From Ureibacillus acetophenoni (lineage in GTDB: Bacteria; Bacillota; Bacilli; Bacillales_A; Planococcaceae), in NCBI RefSeq assembly GCF_900220965.1, contig NZ_OBQC01000014.1, positions 46,365 to 110,364 of the forward strand: 64,000 nucleotides of DNA, written 5' to 3'. Below are positions 36,862-45,055 of the stretch, in pieces (the first letter of the stretch is position 1; every line of letters begins with the position of its first letter). Under the pieces are notes generated by a model. The model made no database searches and was not told where the DNA came from. It worked only from the letters and a program-made list of their open reading frames with translations. Position numbers and translations under genes: made by a program.

Positions 36862-38208
36862 ATGTTGTTTTTAATCATATTAATTGGGGTGTTGTTAGTA
36901 GTATTTGCTACTGCAAAATTGAAGGTACATCCATTTTTAGCATTACTACTAAGTTCATTCTTTGTTGGAATTGCAAGTGGAATGCCGTTATTAGATGTAG
37001 TTAAGAATATTAATACTGGTTTCGGAAGTCTAATGACGAGTATTGGTATTGTCATTGTAGCAGGGACAATGATAGGTGTTATTTTAGAACGCTCTGGTGC
37101 AGCTTTTCGTATGGCAGAAGTTGTTCTCCGAATAGTTGGGCCAAAACATCCTCAATTAGCGATGTCAATTATTGGCTACATCGTGTCAATACCTGTATTT
37201 TGTGATTCAGCTTTCATTATTTTATCTAGCTTACAAAAATCACTAGCAAAACGTGCGAAAGTAACAATTGCTTCAATGGGTGTTGCATTAGCAACTGGTT
37301 TATATGCGACACATGTACTTGTTCCTCCAACTCCAGGGCCAATCGCAGCAGCTGGGAATATTGGTGCTACAGATTACTTAGGGACAGTAATAGTAATAGG
37401 TTTGATTGTTGCTATTCCAGCAACGTTTGTCGGGTATTTATGGTCTGTTAAAGTTGCTTCAAAAATTAGAGTTCCATTAGATGATGAAGAAACAATAGAT
37501 TATGATGAGGTAGTTAAAAACTTTGGTAAAATGCCATCCACATTTAATGCATTCTTACCAATTGTACTTCCAATTGTTTTAATAGGAATTGGATCCATTG
37601 CAGCATTAGTAGGTGATCCTGAATCAACATTTAATATGATTTTACGCTTCTTAGGAAGTCCAATTGTTGCGTTATTATTAGGTGTTGTTGCAGCATTCCC
37701 ATTACTTCCAAAGTTAAACGAGGAAACATTAACTGGTTGGATTGGCGATAGTTTAAAAGATGCAGCACCGATTCTTTTAATTACAGCGGCGGGTGGTTCA
37801 TTCGGTACGATTATTAAAGAAACAGGCGTTGGAGAAATGTTGCAACAAATGGATCTAGGTTCGTTAGCGCAAGGATCATTATTCTTACTCGTACCATTCA
37901 TTATTGCTGCTGCACTTAAAACAGCACAAGGTTCTTCAACTACAGCCCTAGTTATTACATCTACATTAGTAGCACCGATGTTAGTAACTGCTGGAATTGA
38001 AGGTGCAATTCCACTTGCATTAGTTGTAATGGCTGTTGGAGCTGGAGCAATGACAGTTTCACACGTGAACGACAGCTTCTTCTGGGTTGTTACACAATAT
38101 AGTGGAATGGAAGTAACGCAAGCATACAAAGCGCAAACGATGGCAACGTTACTTCAAGGGTTAACGACAATTGTATTTACTATGATTTTATGGATGATTT
38201 TTGTATAA
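36862..38208 (+). CDS. GntP family permease (gluconate/glycerate-type)
   Basis: A 448-residue polytopic membrane protein of the GntP family with about twelve hydrophobic segments. Typical motifs include SIPVFCDSAFIILSSL (about 109-124), LATGLYATHVLVPPTPGPIAAAG (about 143-165) and ALKTAQGSSTTALVITSTLV (about 351-370). The family imports gluconate and related sugar acids. Because it follows glycerate kinase under the same promoter and cre site, glycerate is the most likely substrate (inference). ATG 36862 follows AAGGGGGAGAAAGG. Confidence 0.88.
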   Translation: MLFLIILIGVLLVVFATAKLKVHPFLALLLSSFFVGIASGMPLLDVVKNINTGFGSLMTSIGIVIVAGTMIGVILERSGAAFRMAEVVLRIVGPKHPQLAMSIIGYIVSIPVFCDSAFIILSSLQKSLAKRAKVTIASMGVALATGLYATHVLVPPTPGPIAAAGNIGATDYLGTVIVIGLIVAIPATFVGYLWSVKVASKIRVPLDDEETIDYDEVVKNFGKMPSTFNAFLPIVLPIVLIGIGSIAALVGDPESTFNMILRFLGSPIVALLLGVVAAFPLLPKLNEETLTGWIGDSLKDAAPILLITAAGGSFGTIIKETGVGEMLQQMDLGSLAQGSLFLLVPFIIAAALKTAQGSSTTALVITSTLVAPMLVTAGIEGAIPLALVVMAVGAGAMTVSHVNDSFFWVVTQYSGMEVTQAYKAQTMATLLQGLTTIVFTMILWMIFV

Positions 38209-38220
38209 AGATTTCATATA

Positions 38221-38257
38221 AGGCATACTTCGCAATATTGGCGAGTATGCTTTTTTA
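38221..38257 (+). terminator. Terminator of the glycerate operon
   Basis: GCATACTTCGCAAT and ATTGGCGAGTATGC form a stem of about 14 bp with mismatches, followed by TTTTTTATTTT. Confidence 0.8.
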
Positions 38258-38357
38258 TTTTACCAATGGAAAATTGCTGGGAAGACACTTTTATTATTGA
38301 TATACTACTAGAAACAATAAATGGAACAAAGGGGCTATCAAAAGGGGAGTGGGTCTG

Positions 38358-39086
38358 TTGAAGAGAAATATATTAATTGTAGATGATCAGCCAGAGATTG
38401 CAGAATTATTAAGTATATATTTGGAAAAAGGCGGATTCAACATTATTCAAGCAAGCGATGGTATGGATGCGTTGATGTATATTTCAAAGGGGAATATCGA
38501 TTTAATGCTTGTCGATCTTATGATTCCAATTATTGATGGTTATCAGCTTATTAGAAAAGTAAGAGAATCGATGCACATTCCGATTATAATCATTTCGGCT
38601 AAACAAGAGAATCAGGACAAAATTTTCGGGCTTGAAATTGGTGCAGATGATTATATACAAAAACCTTTTGATCCCCTTGAGGTTGTTGCAAGAGTGCAAG
38701 CTCTTATAAGACGTAGCTATAACTTTTCAACGATTGATAAGCAACTAGAGGAAGTAAGTCAAACCGTAATAAAAGTCGTAGGTGATTTAACGCTCGATGA
38801 AGCAACATTTTCCATTATACGAAACGGTGTTGTCATTCAACTTACAAAAATTGAATATAAAATACTCGACCTTTTAATGAGCACACCAGGAAGAGTATAT
38901 ACAAAGCAACAGATTTTCGAGAACGCATGGGACGATTATTATATCGGTGGCGAAGAGGATAACACTATAAACGTACATATCTCTAAAATTAGAGAAAAGA
39001 TTGAAGCAAATCCAAAAAAGCCAGAGTACATTAAAACAGTTAGAGGTCTGGGTTATAAATTTGAAAAGCAAATCCCAAAGATTTAG
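38358..39086 (+). CDS. OmpR-family response regulator
   Basis: A 242-residue regulator. The receiver domain (residues 1 to about 120) has the acidic pair in LIVDDQPE, the phospho-acceptor aspartate in MLVDLMIP (about 52-54) and the lysine in YIQKPFDPLE. A winged-helix DNA-binding domain follows (about 140-238; LTKIEYKILDLLMSTPGRVYT begins it). TTG 38358 is eight bases after GGGGAG; GTG 38349 abuts that site. It pairs with the kinase gene downstream and probably controls the ABC exporter genes, whose promoter shares a direct repeat with the kinase promoter. Confidence 0.92.
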   Translation: MKRNILIVDDQPEIAELLSIYLEKGGFNIIQASDGMDALMYISKGNIDLMLVDLMIPIIDGYQLIRKVRESMHIPIIIISAKQENQDKIFGLEIGADDYIQKPFDPLEVVARVQALIRRSYNFSTIDKQLEEVSQTVIKVVGDLTLDEATFSIIRNGVVIQLTKIEYKILDLLMSTPGRVYTKQQIFENAWDDYYIGGEEDNTINVHISKIREKIEANPKKPEYIKTVRGLGYKFEKQIPKI

Positions 39087-39123
39087 GCCAATCTGAGCAC
39101 TTAATCAGAAAAATAAGATGTAG

Positions 39124-39139
39124 TTAAGGTTAATTTAAG
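39124..39139 (+). promoter_or_regulatory. TTAAG direct-repeat operator upstream of the histidine kinase gene
   Basis: TTAAGGTTAATTTAAG contains TTAAG-type pentamers at 39124, 39130 (TTAAT) and 39135. The same spacing and near-identical sequence occur at 41482 before the ABC transporter gene. OmpR-type regulators bind such direct repeats, so the neighbouring response regulator is the probable ligand. Confidence 0.55.
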
Positions 39140-39189
39140 ATTGAGCTATTACTCTATCACTATAAAGGCCAAACATTGAGGGGATGAAT

Positions 39190-40404
39190 TTGAATAAACT
39201 TAATCCATTATTTCCAAAGGAAGAAGGTATTTTTCCTTATATTTATCTAGCGAATATGTGTATTCCGCTATTTTTCATGTTAAGTGAACCTACAGAAACC
39301 CTTTATCCGGGTTTATTGTTATTATTCATTTTTGTTATTGTTTATAGACAGATTTTTTGGAGTTCGAGGTTTATCATTCTTTTTATTGTAATTGAACTGG
39401 TCATAACGCTCATTCTTTCTTATTTTTATAATCCATTATATTTATATATCGTGTTTGTTTTTTCGTTTTTGATGGTGCGTTTACAATGGAAATGGTTATA
39501 TTGGCTATGTGGTAGTTATGCAGTACTTAGCTTAATTCTTATTTATAAGACGATTTTTCCTGATAATCTAGTTTTAATCGTTAGTTTTTTGCCGCCTGTT
39601 TTTGGGGGAGCCATTCTTCCTTTTGTTATGAAAGCATCACTGCGATATAAAGAATTAAATGAAGATTTAAGAAGAGTAGCGGAAGAATTAAAAGTTAAAA
39701 GCGAGGAAAAGGAACGATTAGAGGAAAGTAAAAAAAGGATGCTTGCAGATTTGTCTCATGATTTAAAAACTCCTATGACGACGATTCAAGGCTATTCAAA
39801 AGCACTATATGACGGCTTTGTACAAGATGAGGAGCAGAAGCAACGTTATCTGAAATATATATATGATAAGTCTATTAGAGTTACAGACTTAATTGATGAG
39901 TTGTTTGTCTTCTCGAAATTGGATAATCCAGACTCCCAAATTAATAAACAGGAAAAGGATTTATGCGAATTTTTACGGCAGGTTGTTGTGGAGTATTATG
40001 AACAATTTGATGAGAAAGAAATGGAGCTTAGTATTGAAATACCTTCTGAAAGAGTAGTATTTTCGTTCGATCAGAAGTTACTTTATCGGGCCATTTCGAA
40101 CATTTTAGAGAATACGATTAAGTACAATCCTGAACAAACCACTGTGTATATAAGTTTGAAAGTGTCAAAGAATCACTTGACGATTGAAATTGGTGATAAT
40201 GGATCAGGTATTCATGAGGACATTGCGGATACACTGTTCGATCCCTTTGTTAGGGGAGATAAAAGTAGGATGAATGATGGTGGAACTGGATTAGGTTTAG
40301 CCATTACAAAGAAAATTATAGAAAAGCATAATGGTCTTGTTTATGTAGATACGAAACCGTTGCGGGGAAGCACGAATTTTATCATAGAGTTACCGCTCAC
40401 ATAA
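39190..40404 (+). CDS. Sensor histidine kinase
   Basis: A 404-residue membrane kinase. The first ~150 residues form five to six hydrophobic segments with almost no extracellular loop, the layout of intramembrane-sensing kinases. A short coiled coil follows (about 155-190). The H-box DLSHDLKTPMTTIQGYSKAL (about 195-214) carries the phospho-histidine. The ATPase domain shows NILENTIKYNP (N box), GDNGSGIHEDIA (G1) and GGTGLGLAITKKIIEKHNG (G2). TTG 39190 is six bases after GAGGGG; ATG 39184 abuts it. Partner of the upstream response regulator. Confidence 0.9.
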   Translation: MNKLNPLFPKEEGIFPYIYLANMCIPLFFMLSEPTETLYPGLLLLFIFVIVYRQIFWSSRFIILFIVIELVITLILSYFYNPLYLYIVFVFSFLMVRLQWKWLYWLCGSYAVLSLILIYKTIFPDNLVLIVSFLPPVFGGAILPFVMKASLRYKELNEDLRRVAEELKVKSEEKERLEESKKRMLADLSHDLKTPMTTIQGYSKALYDGFVQDEEQKQRYLKYIYDKSIRVTDLIDELFVFSKLDNPDSQINKQEKDLCEFLRQVVVEYYEQFDEKEMELSIEIPSERVVFSFDQKLLYRAISNILENTIKYNPEQTTVYISLKVSKNHLTIEIGDNGSGIHEDIADTLFDPFVRGDKSRMNDGGTGLGLAITKKIIEKHNGLVYVDTKPLRGSTNFIIELPLT

Positions 40405-40416
40405 AACCTAGTAAGG

Positions 40417-40452
40417 GATGCCTTGAAAGTATAGCTTTCGAGGCATCTTTTT
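40417..40452 (+). terminator. Terminator after the histidine kinase gene
   Basis: GATGCCTTGAAAG and CTTTCGAGGCATC form a 13-bp stem with one T-G pair, followed by TTTTTATT. Confidence 0.85.
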
Positions 40453-40506
40453 ATTAATTAGGATAAATTATGCTGCTGGGGATGTCTGTGAGGAGCACTA
40501 GATAGG

Positions 40507-41026
40507 TTAATGGACAAAAGGATGTGGGATTCCATTCGAAATGTCCATTATGGTTGAGTTAATGGACAAAAAGATGTGTGATTTCAATCGAAATGTCCAT
40601 TAAGGATGAGTTAATGGTCAAAAGGGTGTGTGATTTCATTCAAAATGGCCATTATGACTGGTTTAATGGACAAAAGGGTGTGAGATTCTATAAGAATTGT
40701 CCATTATGGATGAGTTAATGGACAAAAGGATGTGTGATTTCAATCGAAATGTCTATAATGGCTGGGTTAATGGACAAAAAGATGTGGGATTCCATTCGAA
40801 ATGTCCATTATGACTAGTTTAATGGACAAAAGGATGTGTGATTTCAATCGAAATGTCCATTATGACTGGGTTAATGGACAAAAGGATGTGTGATTCCATA
40901 CGAAATGTCCATTATGACTAGTTTAATGGACAAAAGGATGTGTGATTCCATACGAAATGTCCATTATGACTAGTTTAATGGACAAAAGGATGTGTGATTT
41001 CATTCGAAATGACTATTATGACTGAG
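40507..41026. repeat. Tandem array, family A: ten 52-bp units with internal dyad
   Basis: Ten consecutive units start with TTAATGG at 40507, 40559, 40611, 40663, 40715, 40767, 40819, 40871, 40923 and 40975, an exact 52-bp period. Each unit has a 9-bp inverted repeat: TAATGGACA at unit positions 2-10 and TGTCCATTA at 36-44, separated by 25 bases (GATGTG...CGAAA type). Arms are nearly invariant while the loop and linker vary more. In the third unit both arms differ at the same paired position. No reading frame runs through it, as expected for a period not divisible by three. Confidence 0.95.
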
Positions 41027-41341
41027 TTAATAGACAAAAGAAGGGGAGATCGTATCAGAAATGTCTTTAATAGCCCCTCTAAAGGACAAATGGTAGCGAG
41101 AATCCCAGAGAAATGTCTTTAATAGCCCCTCTAAAGGACAAATGGTAGAGAGAATACCCAGAGAAATGTCTTTAATAGCCCCTCTAAAGGACAAAAGGTG
41201 GAGAAAAACCCAGAGAAATGTCTTTTATAGCCGCTCTAAAGGACAAAAGGTAGAGAATCCCAGAGAAATGTCTTTAATAGCCCTTCTAAAAGACAAAAGG
41301 TAAAGAAATCCATTAAGAAATGTCTTTTACACCCCTTATAA
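41027..41341. repeat. Tandem array, family B: about six units of 50-53 bp with a related dyad
   Basis: A hybrid unit at 41027 (TTAATAGACA left arm, TGTCTTTAA right arm) leads into units whose left arms start at about 41080, 41132, 41185, 41237, 41287 and a decayed one at 41339. The arms become TAAAGGACA and TGTCTTTA, and the linker TAGCCCCTC. Relative to family A, the fourth base of the left arm changes T to A and its partner changes A to T, so pairing is kept. Period and dyad geometry continue those of family A. Confidence 0.9.
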
Positions 41342-41481
41342 AGAAAAAAATTTTACATTCCGCAGGCGCTCAACAGTAGCTGAATACTAAAAGTTATGCT
41401 GAGAGCAAGGTTGCAACACCATAACCGTGAACAAAAAACAAATTTCAAGCCCCCCAATCTTAATAGTAAAATATGGTTCAC

Positions 41482-41517
41482 TTAAGATTAAGTTAAGACT
41501 CCCTTTGTAGTATAGAG
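41482..41517 (+). promoter_or_regulatory. TTAAG direct-repeat operator and promoter of the ABC exporter operon
   Basis: TTAAGATTAAGTTAAG has TTAAG at 41482, 41488 and 41493, the same spacing as upstream of the kinase gene. It is followed by TAGTATAG (about 41508-41515), a likely -10 region. The layout suggests activation or control by the neighbouring OmpR-type regulator. Confidence 0.55.
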
Positions 41518-41552
41518 ATATGAATAAGCAAACAGATAAAGGAGTCGTTACG

Positions 41553-42272
41553 ATGAGCTATGTAATTGAAATAAATAATATTGAAAAAAGTTATGGCAAG
41601 GTAAAAGCTGTTGATGGCATTTCATTACAAGTAAAGCGCGGAGAGGTGCTTGGAATTATCGGTGCAAATGGAGCGGGGAAATCAACGACATTAGAAATTA
41701 TGATGGGGCTTCGCAAACCAGATACTGGTACAGTGACTGTTCTAGGGATGGATATTACAAATTCCTCAGACCAAATAAAACAACGAATCGGCATTCAGCT
41801 TCAACAAACAGCATTATATGATCGTATTAAAGTGAAAGAAGCACTGGAGTTATTTAGTTCCTACTATGAGAAAAAGAGAGACGTAAATGAAATAATCGAA
41901 ACTCTTGGCCTAAGACCATATTTAAATAAATTCGTAAAGAATCTATCTGGTGGTTGGCAACAACGAACATCGCTAGCACTAGCGTTAATAAATGATCCAG
42001 ACATAATTTTCTTAGATGAACCAACAACAGGTTTGGATCCGCAAGCAAGACTAGAGCTTTGGGGTTGTATTAACCGATATCGAGCGGAAGGGAAGACAAT
42101 CATCCTTTCAACTCACTATATGGATGAAGCTCAAAAACATTGTGATCGAATTGCAATTATTAAAAAAGGGAAGCTCATTTCATGTGATGTGCCAAAGAGC
42201 TTAATTCATTCCCTAGGAAATGATAATGCGACGTTAGAAGACGTTTATTTACAATATGCGGTAGGAAATTAA
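41553..42272 (+). CDS. ABC transporter ATP-binding protein
   Basis: A 239-residue ABC ATPase of the drug/bacteriocin-exporter type. Walker A GANGAGKST (about residues 35-43), a signature LSGGWQQR with tryptophan in place of the common glutamine or glutamate, Walker B IIFLDEPTTGLDP and the H-loop STHYMDEA are present. ATG 41553 is eight bases after AAAGGAG; the ATG at 41520 lies upstream of that site. It is followed after 14 bases by its ABC-2 permease and lies downstream of a two-component system, a common arrangement for stress- or antibiotic-responsive export. Confidence 0.9.
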   Translation: MSYVIEINNIEKSYGKVKAVDGISLQVKRGEVLGIIGANGAGKSTTLEIMMGLRKPDTGTVTVLGMDITNSSDQIKQRIGIQLQQTALYDRIKVKEALELFSSYYEKKRDVNEIIETLGLRPYLNKFVKNLSGGWQQRTSLALALINDPDIIFLDEPTTGLDPQARLELWGCINRYRAEGKTIILSTHYMDEAQKHCDRIAIIKKGKLISCDVPKSLIHSLGNDNATLEDVYLQYAVGN

Positions 42273-42286
42273 AGGGGGAAATCATA

Positions 42287-43030
42287 ATGCAATCAATTTT
42301 AACTCATACAAAAATGGAAATGAAATTGTTTTTTAGAGAAACGTTAGCTTTGCTATTTACATTTATCGTACCAGCTGTAAGTTTTGTTGTCTTTGCGATA
42401 ATGTTTCAGGGTAGTTCGTATGATGGTGGATTAGATTATTTCCAGGCATATATTCCGAGCATGATTGCCATTATCATCTTTACAACAGCATTTTTCTCCA
42501 TGGGTCTTCAAATCGTTATTGACAGAGAGAAGGGTGTTTATAAACGACTAAAAGGGACACCACTTAACCAGCGTGCAATCTTTACTGCAACGATTATTAA
42601 AGGTTTCTTTGCAATCTACATTGGTGCAATTGAGATACTTCTTATTGCGAAATTCGGCTTTTCAACTAATTTAACAAGCCATGCATTCCAGTTTTTCTTA
42701 GCATTAACATTCTGCTCGGTGACATTTTTCTCAATAGGTTTTATCGTTTCTAGTTTAGCAAAACGAATGAATACAGCTTTAGGTATTGCGATGATAGCCA
42801 TGTACCCAATGATGTTTTTATCAGGTGCGACGATTCCACTAGAAGCTTTTCCTGAAATTTTACAAAATGTTTCTTATATCGTACCTTTGACTTATGTAGT
42901 CAATGTTTTAAGAGATGGTTGGAACGGTACTCTATTTACGGCAGACGCATTAGTTGATATAGGTATATTGACAGGGGTATTAATTGTTTCAGCAATTATA
43001 GGTATGAAGTATTTTAAATGGACAGATTGA
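42287..43030 (+). CDS. ABC-2 type transporter permease
   Basis: A 247-residue membrane protein with about six hydrophobic segments in the ABC-2 layout. It opens with an amphipathic helix (HTKMEMKLFFRETLALLFTF) followed by a first membrane segment. The region YPMMFLSGATIPLEAFPE (about 178-195) matches the conserved late ABC-2 motif. It pairs with the ATPase encoded just upstream. The exported substrate is unknown. ATG 42287 follows AAAGGGGGAAA. Confidence 0.88.
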   Translation: MQSILTHTKMEMKLFFRETLALLFTFIVPAVSFVVFAIMFQGSSYDGGLDYFQAYIPSMIAIIIFTTAFFSMGLQIVIDREKGVYKRLKGTPLNQRAIFTATIIKGFFAIYIGAIEILLIAKFGFSTNLTSHAFQFFLALTFCSVTFFSIGFIVSSLAKRMNTALGIAMIAMYPMMFLSGATIPLEAFPEILQNVSYIVPLTYVVNVLRDGWNGTLFTADALVDIGILTGVLIVSAIIGMKYFKWTD

Positions 43031-43040
43031 ATTCAACAAA

Positions 43041-43077
43041 AAAAGTGATCAACCCTGTACCTGGTTTGATCACTTTT
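43041..43077. terminator. Bidirectional terminator between the ABC permease and lipoprotein genes
   Basis: AAAAGTGATCAA and TTGATCACTTTT form a 12-bp stem with a loop of 12-13 bases, flanked by A and T runs, between convergent genes. Confidence 0.85.
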
Positions 43078-43086
43078 AGTTTTTAT

Positions 43087-43725
43087 TTATTCTTCTTCAC
43101 TACCTGAAATTTCACTTGTTTTCACGTTCAGACCAACATCGACTTTGTCACCCTCAACAGTTTCAACAAGGAACTTTTTGCCCACTAACTCATCTTTATC
43201 TACAGATGCATATCTTCTTGCAACTTCTTTATCAGTTTTCGTGTCATCAGGTTTAAGACTTACAACGATTTTGACTACATCGTCATCAATTTTTTGTAAT
43301 GCTTTGAATTCCATACTATGGTCAATATATTTAGGGTCATTTATTTGAACTAGTAATAAATCTTTTGTTTCCCAGTCAACAGTACTCTCATATCCAGATG
43401 GAATCGTTTCTGATGTATAAACCCAAATACCACCAGTTGATTGACGATCCGGACTTCCCCAGAACCAGTTAATATTTTGGAAATTGACTTCTGGATACAC
43501 AGGTGAAGTTTCAACAGCTTCAACTAAATCGGAATCATCATATGCCTCTTCTTCTTCTTTTTCTTCAGAAGACCCTTCAGCATCATCTTTCTCAGTGTCA
43601 GTTGCCACTTCAGTTTGGTCTTCTTTTGGATCTTCAGCTTTTGTTTCATTAGATGAACTGCATCCTGCTAAAACAAGTAATAACATAGATGCATAAAATA
43701 ACGATGATAAATATTTCTTTTTCAA
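43087..43725 (-). CDS. Lipoprotein of unknown function
   Basis: A 212-residue exported lipoprotein. The signal peptide ends in the lipobox LAGC (cysteine 22). A strongly acidic, low-complexity linker follows (about residues 28-65, rich in Glu, Asp and Ser), then a compact C-terminal domain of about 140 residues. That domain includes NINWFWGSPDRQSTGGIWVYT, and I do not recognise its family. AGGAGG precedes the start on the minus strand. It is convergent with the ABC exporter, so no operon context helps. Confidence 0.8.
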   Translation of the reverse strand: MKKKYLSSLFYASMLLLVLAGCSSSNETKAEDPKEDQTEVATDTEKDDAEGSSEEKEEEEAYDDSDLVEAVETSPVYPEVNFQNINWFWGSPDRQSTGGIWVYTSETIPSGYESTVDWETKDLLLVQINDPKYIDHSMEFKALQKIDDDVVKIVVSLKPDDTKTDKEVARRYASVDKDELVGKKFLVETVEGDKVDVGLNVKTSEISGSEEE

Positions 43726-43741
43726 AAAAATAAACCTCCTA

Positions 43742-44027
43742 AATAGTTTCGAGTAGTTTGTTTTAGAAAACCACTCACTTCAAAAAACTCTCTAATTAAT
43801 GATACCTTCCAAATTATTAGGAATGAACTGGAAGAAAGGTGTAGTTTTTTCGAAAGGAAGTTAGTGAGATATAACTAAAATCTAGGGTTCATCAATCTTA
43901 AAAATAATACTTTAGAGACTGATTGAGTTGGTACAAATGAACTGTTATAAACAAACTCGACTTTTTGTGGAATTATTTGTAAACTTTGCTTATATTGAAC
44001 ATTAGTAAGATATTAGTTACTTTTTTA
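43742..44027. other. Intergenic region between the lipoprotein and nagB genes
   Basis: About 290 bases of AT-rich divergent intergenic DNA. It must hold the lipoprotein promoter on the minus strand. I see no gene, RNA element or strong repeat in it. Confidence 0.5.
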
Positions 44028-44057
44028 TTGATTAGGACGAAAATATCCAATTATACT
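44028..44057 (+). promoter_or_regulatory. Promoter of nagB
   Basis: TTGATT (44028-44033), an 18-bp spacer and TATACT (44052-44057), 32 bases before the start codon. Confidence 0.55.
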
Positions 44058-44089
44058 GTAAGAGACTAATTTGTAAAAGGAATGAGTTA

Positions 44090-44827
44090 ATGGAAATTAT
44101 ACGAGTAAAAGATTATGAAGAGATGAGTAAAACTGCAAGTTCTTATATATTAGAAAAGTTGAAGCAACTGGATGCGCCTGTCATTGGATTAGCTACAGGT
44201 TCAACACCAGAAGGATTGTACCGCCTTTTAGTGGACGAAAATAAAAAGGGAAACGTATCATTTAAAAATGTGACAACTTTCAATTTAGATGAATATACAA
44301 ATATCGAACCTACTGACCCTAACAGCTATCATTACTTTATGAATAAACACTTGTTAGATCATATTGATATTCCTAAAAATCAAATTCACCTGCCAAACGG
44401 AAATGCAGAAGATTTAGAAGCAGAGTGCCAAGAGTATGAAAATAAAATTTCTGAAGCAGGTAAAATTGACCTTCAAGTTTTAGGAATCGGAGTGAATGGA
44501 CATATCGGATTTAATGAGCCGGGTACACCTTTTACAAGTCGAACACATATTGTTACATTAGATGAATCCACACGCGAAGCAAACTCGAGGTTTTTCAATT
44601 CTATAGATGAAGTGCCAACACAAGCAATCACAATGGGAATTGGAACAATTATGGAGAGTAGTGAAATACTAATGCTTATATCAGGCGAGCAAAAAGCTGA
44701 CACGCTAAATCGCTTGTTGAATGGTGAAGTAAGTGAAGAGTTCCCAGCTTCTGTTTTACACAAACATAGTAAAGTAACAGTTATTGCTGATGAAGCTGCT
44801 TGCAGTAAGCTAGAAAACCTTGAATAG
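44090..44827 (+). CDS. nagB: Glucosamine-6-phosphate deaminase
   Basis: A 245-residue enzyme converting glucosamine-6-phosphate to fructose-6-phosphate and ammonia. LATGSTPEGLYRLL (residues 34-47), TFNLDEYTNI (about 62-71), SYHYFMNKHLLDHI and LGIGVNGHIGFNEPGTPF (about 127-144) carry the active-site aspartate, histidine and glutamate. Length matches the Bacillus short form without the allosteric extension. No nagA or PTS gene is adjacent. ATG 44090 follows AAAAGGAATG. Confidence 0.95.
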   Translation: MEIIRVKDYEEMSKTASSYILEKLKQLDAPVIGLATGSTPEGLYRLLVDENKKGNVSFKNVTTFNLDEYTNIEPTDPNSYHYFMNKHLLDHIDIPKNQIHLPNGNAEDLEAECQEYENKISEAGKIDLQVLGIGVNGHIGFNEPGTPFTSRTHIVTLDESTREANSRFFNSIDEVPTQAITMGIGTIMESSEILMLISGEQKADTLNRLLNGEVSEEFPASVLHKHSKVTVIADEAACSKLENLE

Positions 44828-44831
44828 TAAT

Positions 44832-44872
44832 AAAAAAGTGGTCATCCTCGTTTGAGGGTGACCACTTTTTTG
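44832..44872 (+). terminator. Terminator after nagB
   Basis: AAAAAAGTGGTCA-TCCTC and its near-complement GAGGG-TGACCACTTTTTT form a long stem with a T run. Confidence 0.9.
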
Positions 44873-45055
44873 TCCGCAGGAAGTACTAGAAAATAGATTT
44901 GGAAGACATATTATAGCCGTTTGTACTAGCTTATATTGCTTTAATAAAAGTTTAAGACCTTGTCCAAATTACAACAGAAATTTTTAGAAACAAGGTCCCG
45001 AATTTTTCCGAAATACATATATATAAGTAAACTAGTTGGCAGGAGTAGATCCTAT

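Noticed and set aside
40507..41341. Possible CRISPR array
   Set aside because: Whole 52-bp units repeat, with no short repeat separated by unique spacers, and no cas genes are nearby. The Cas4-like domain at 55300 belongs to a helicase fusion.
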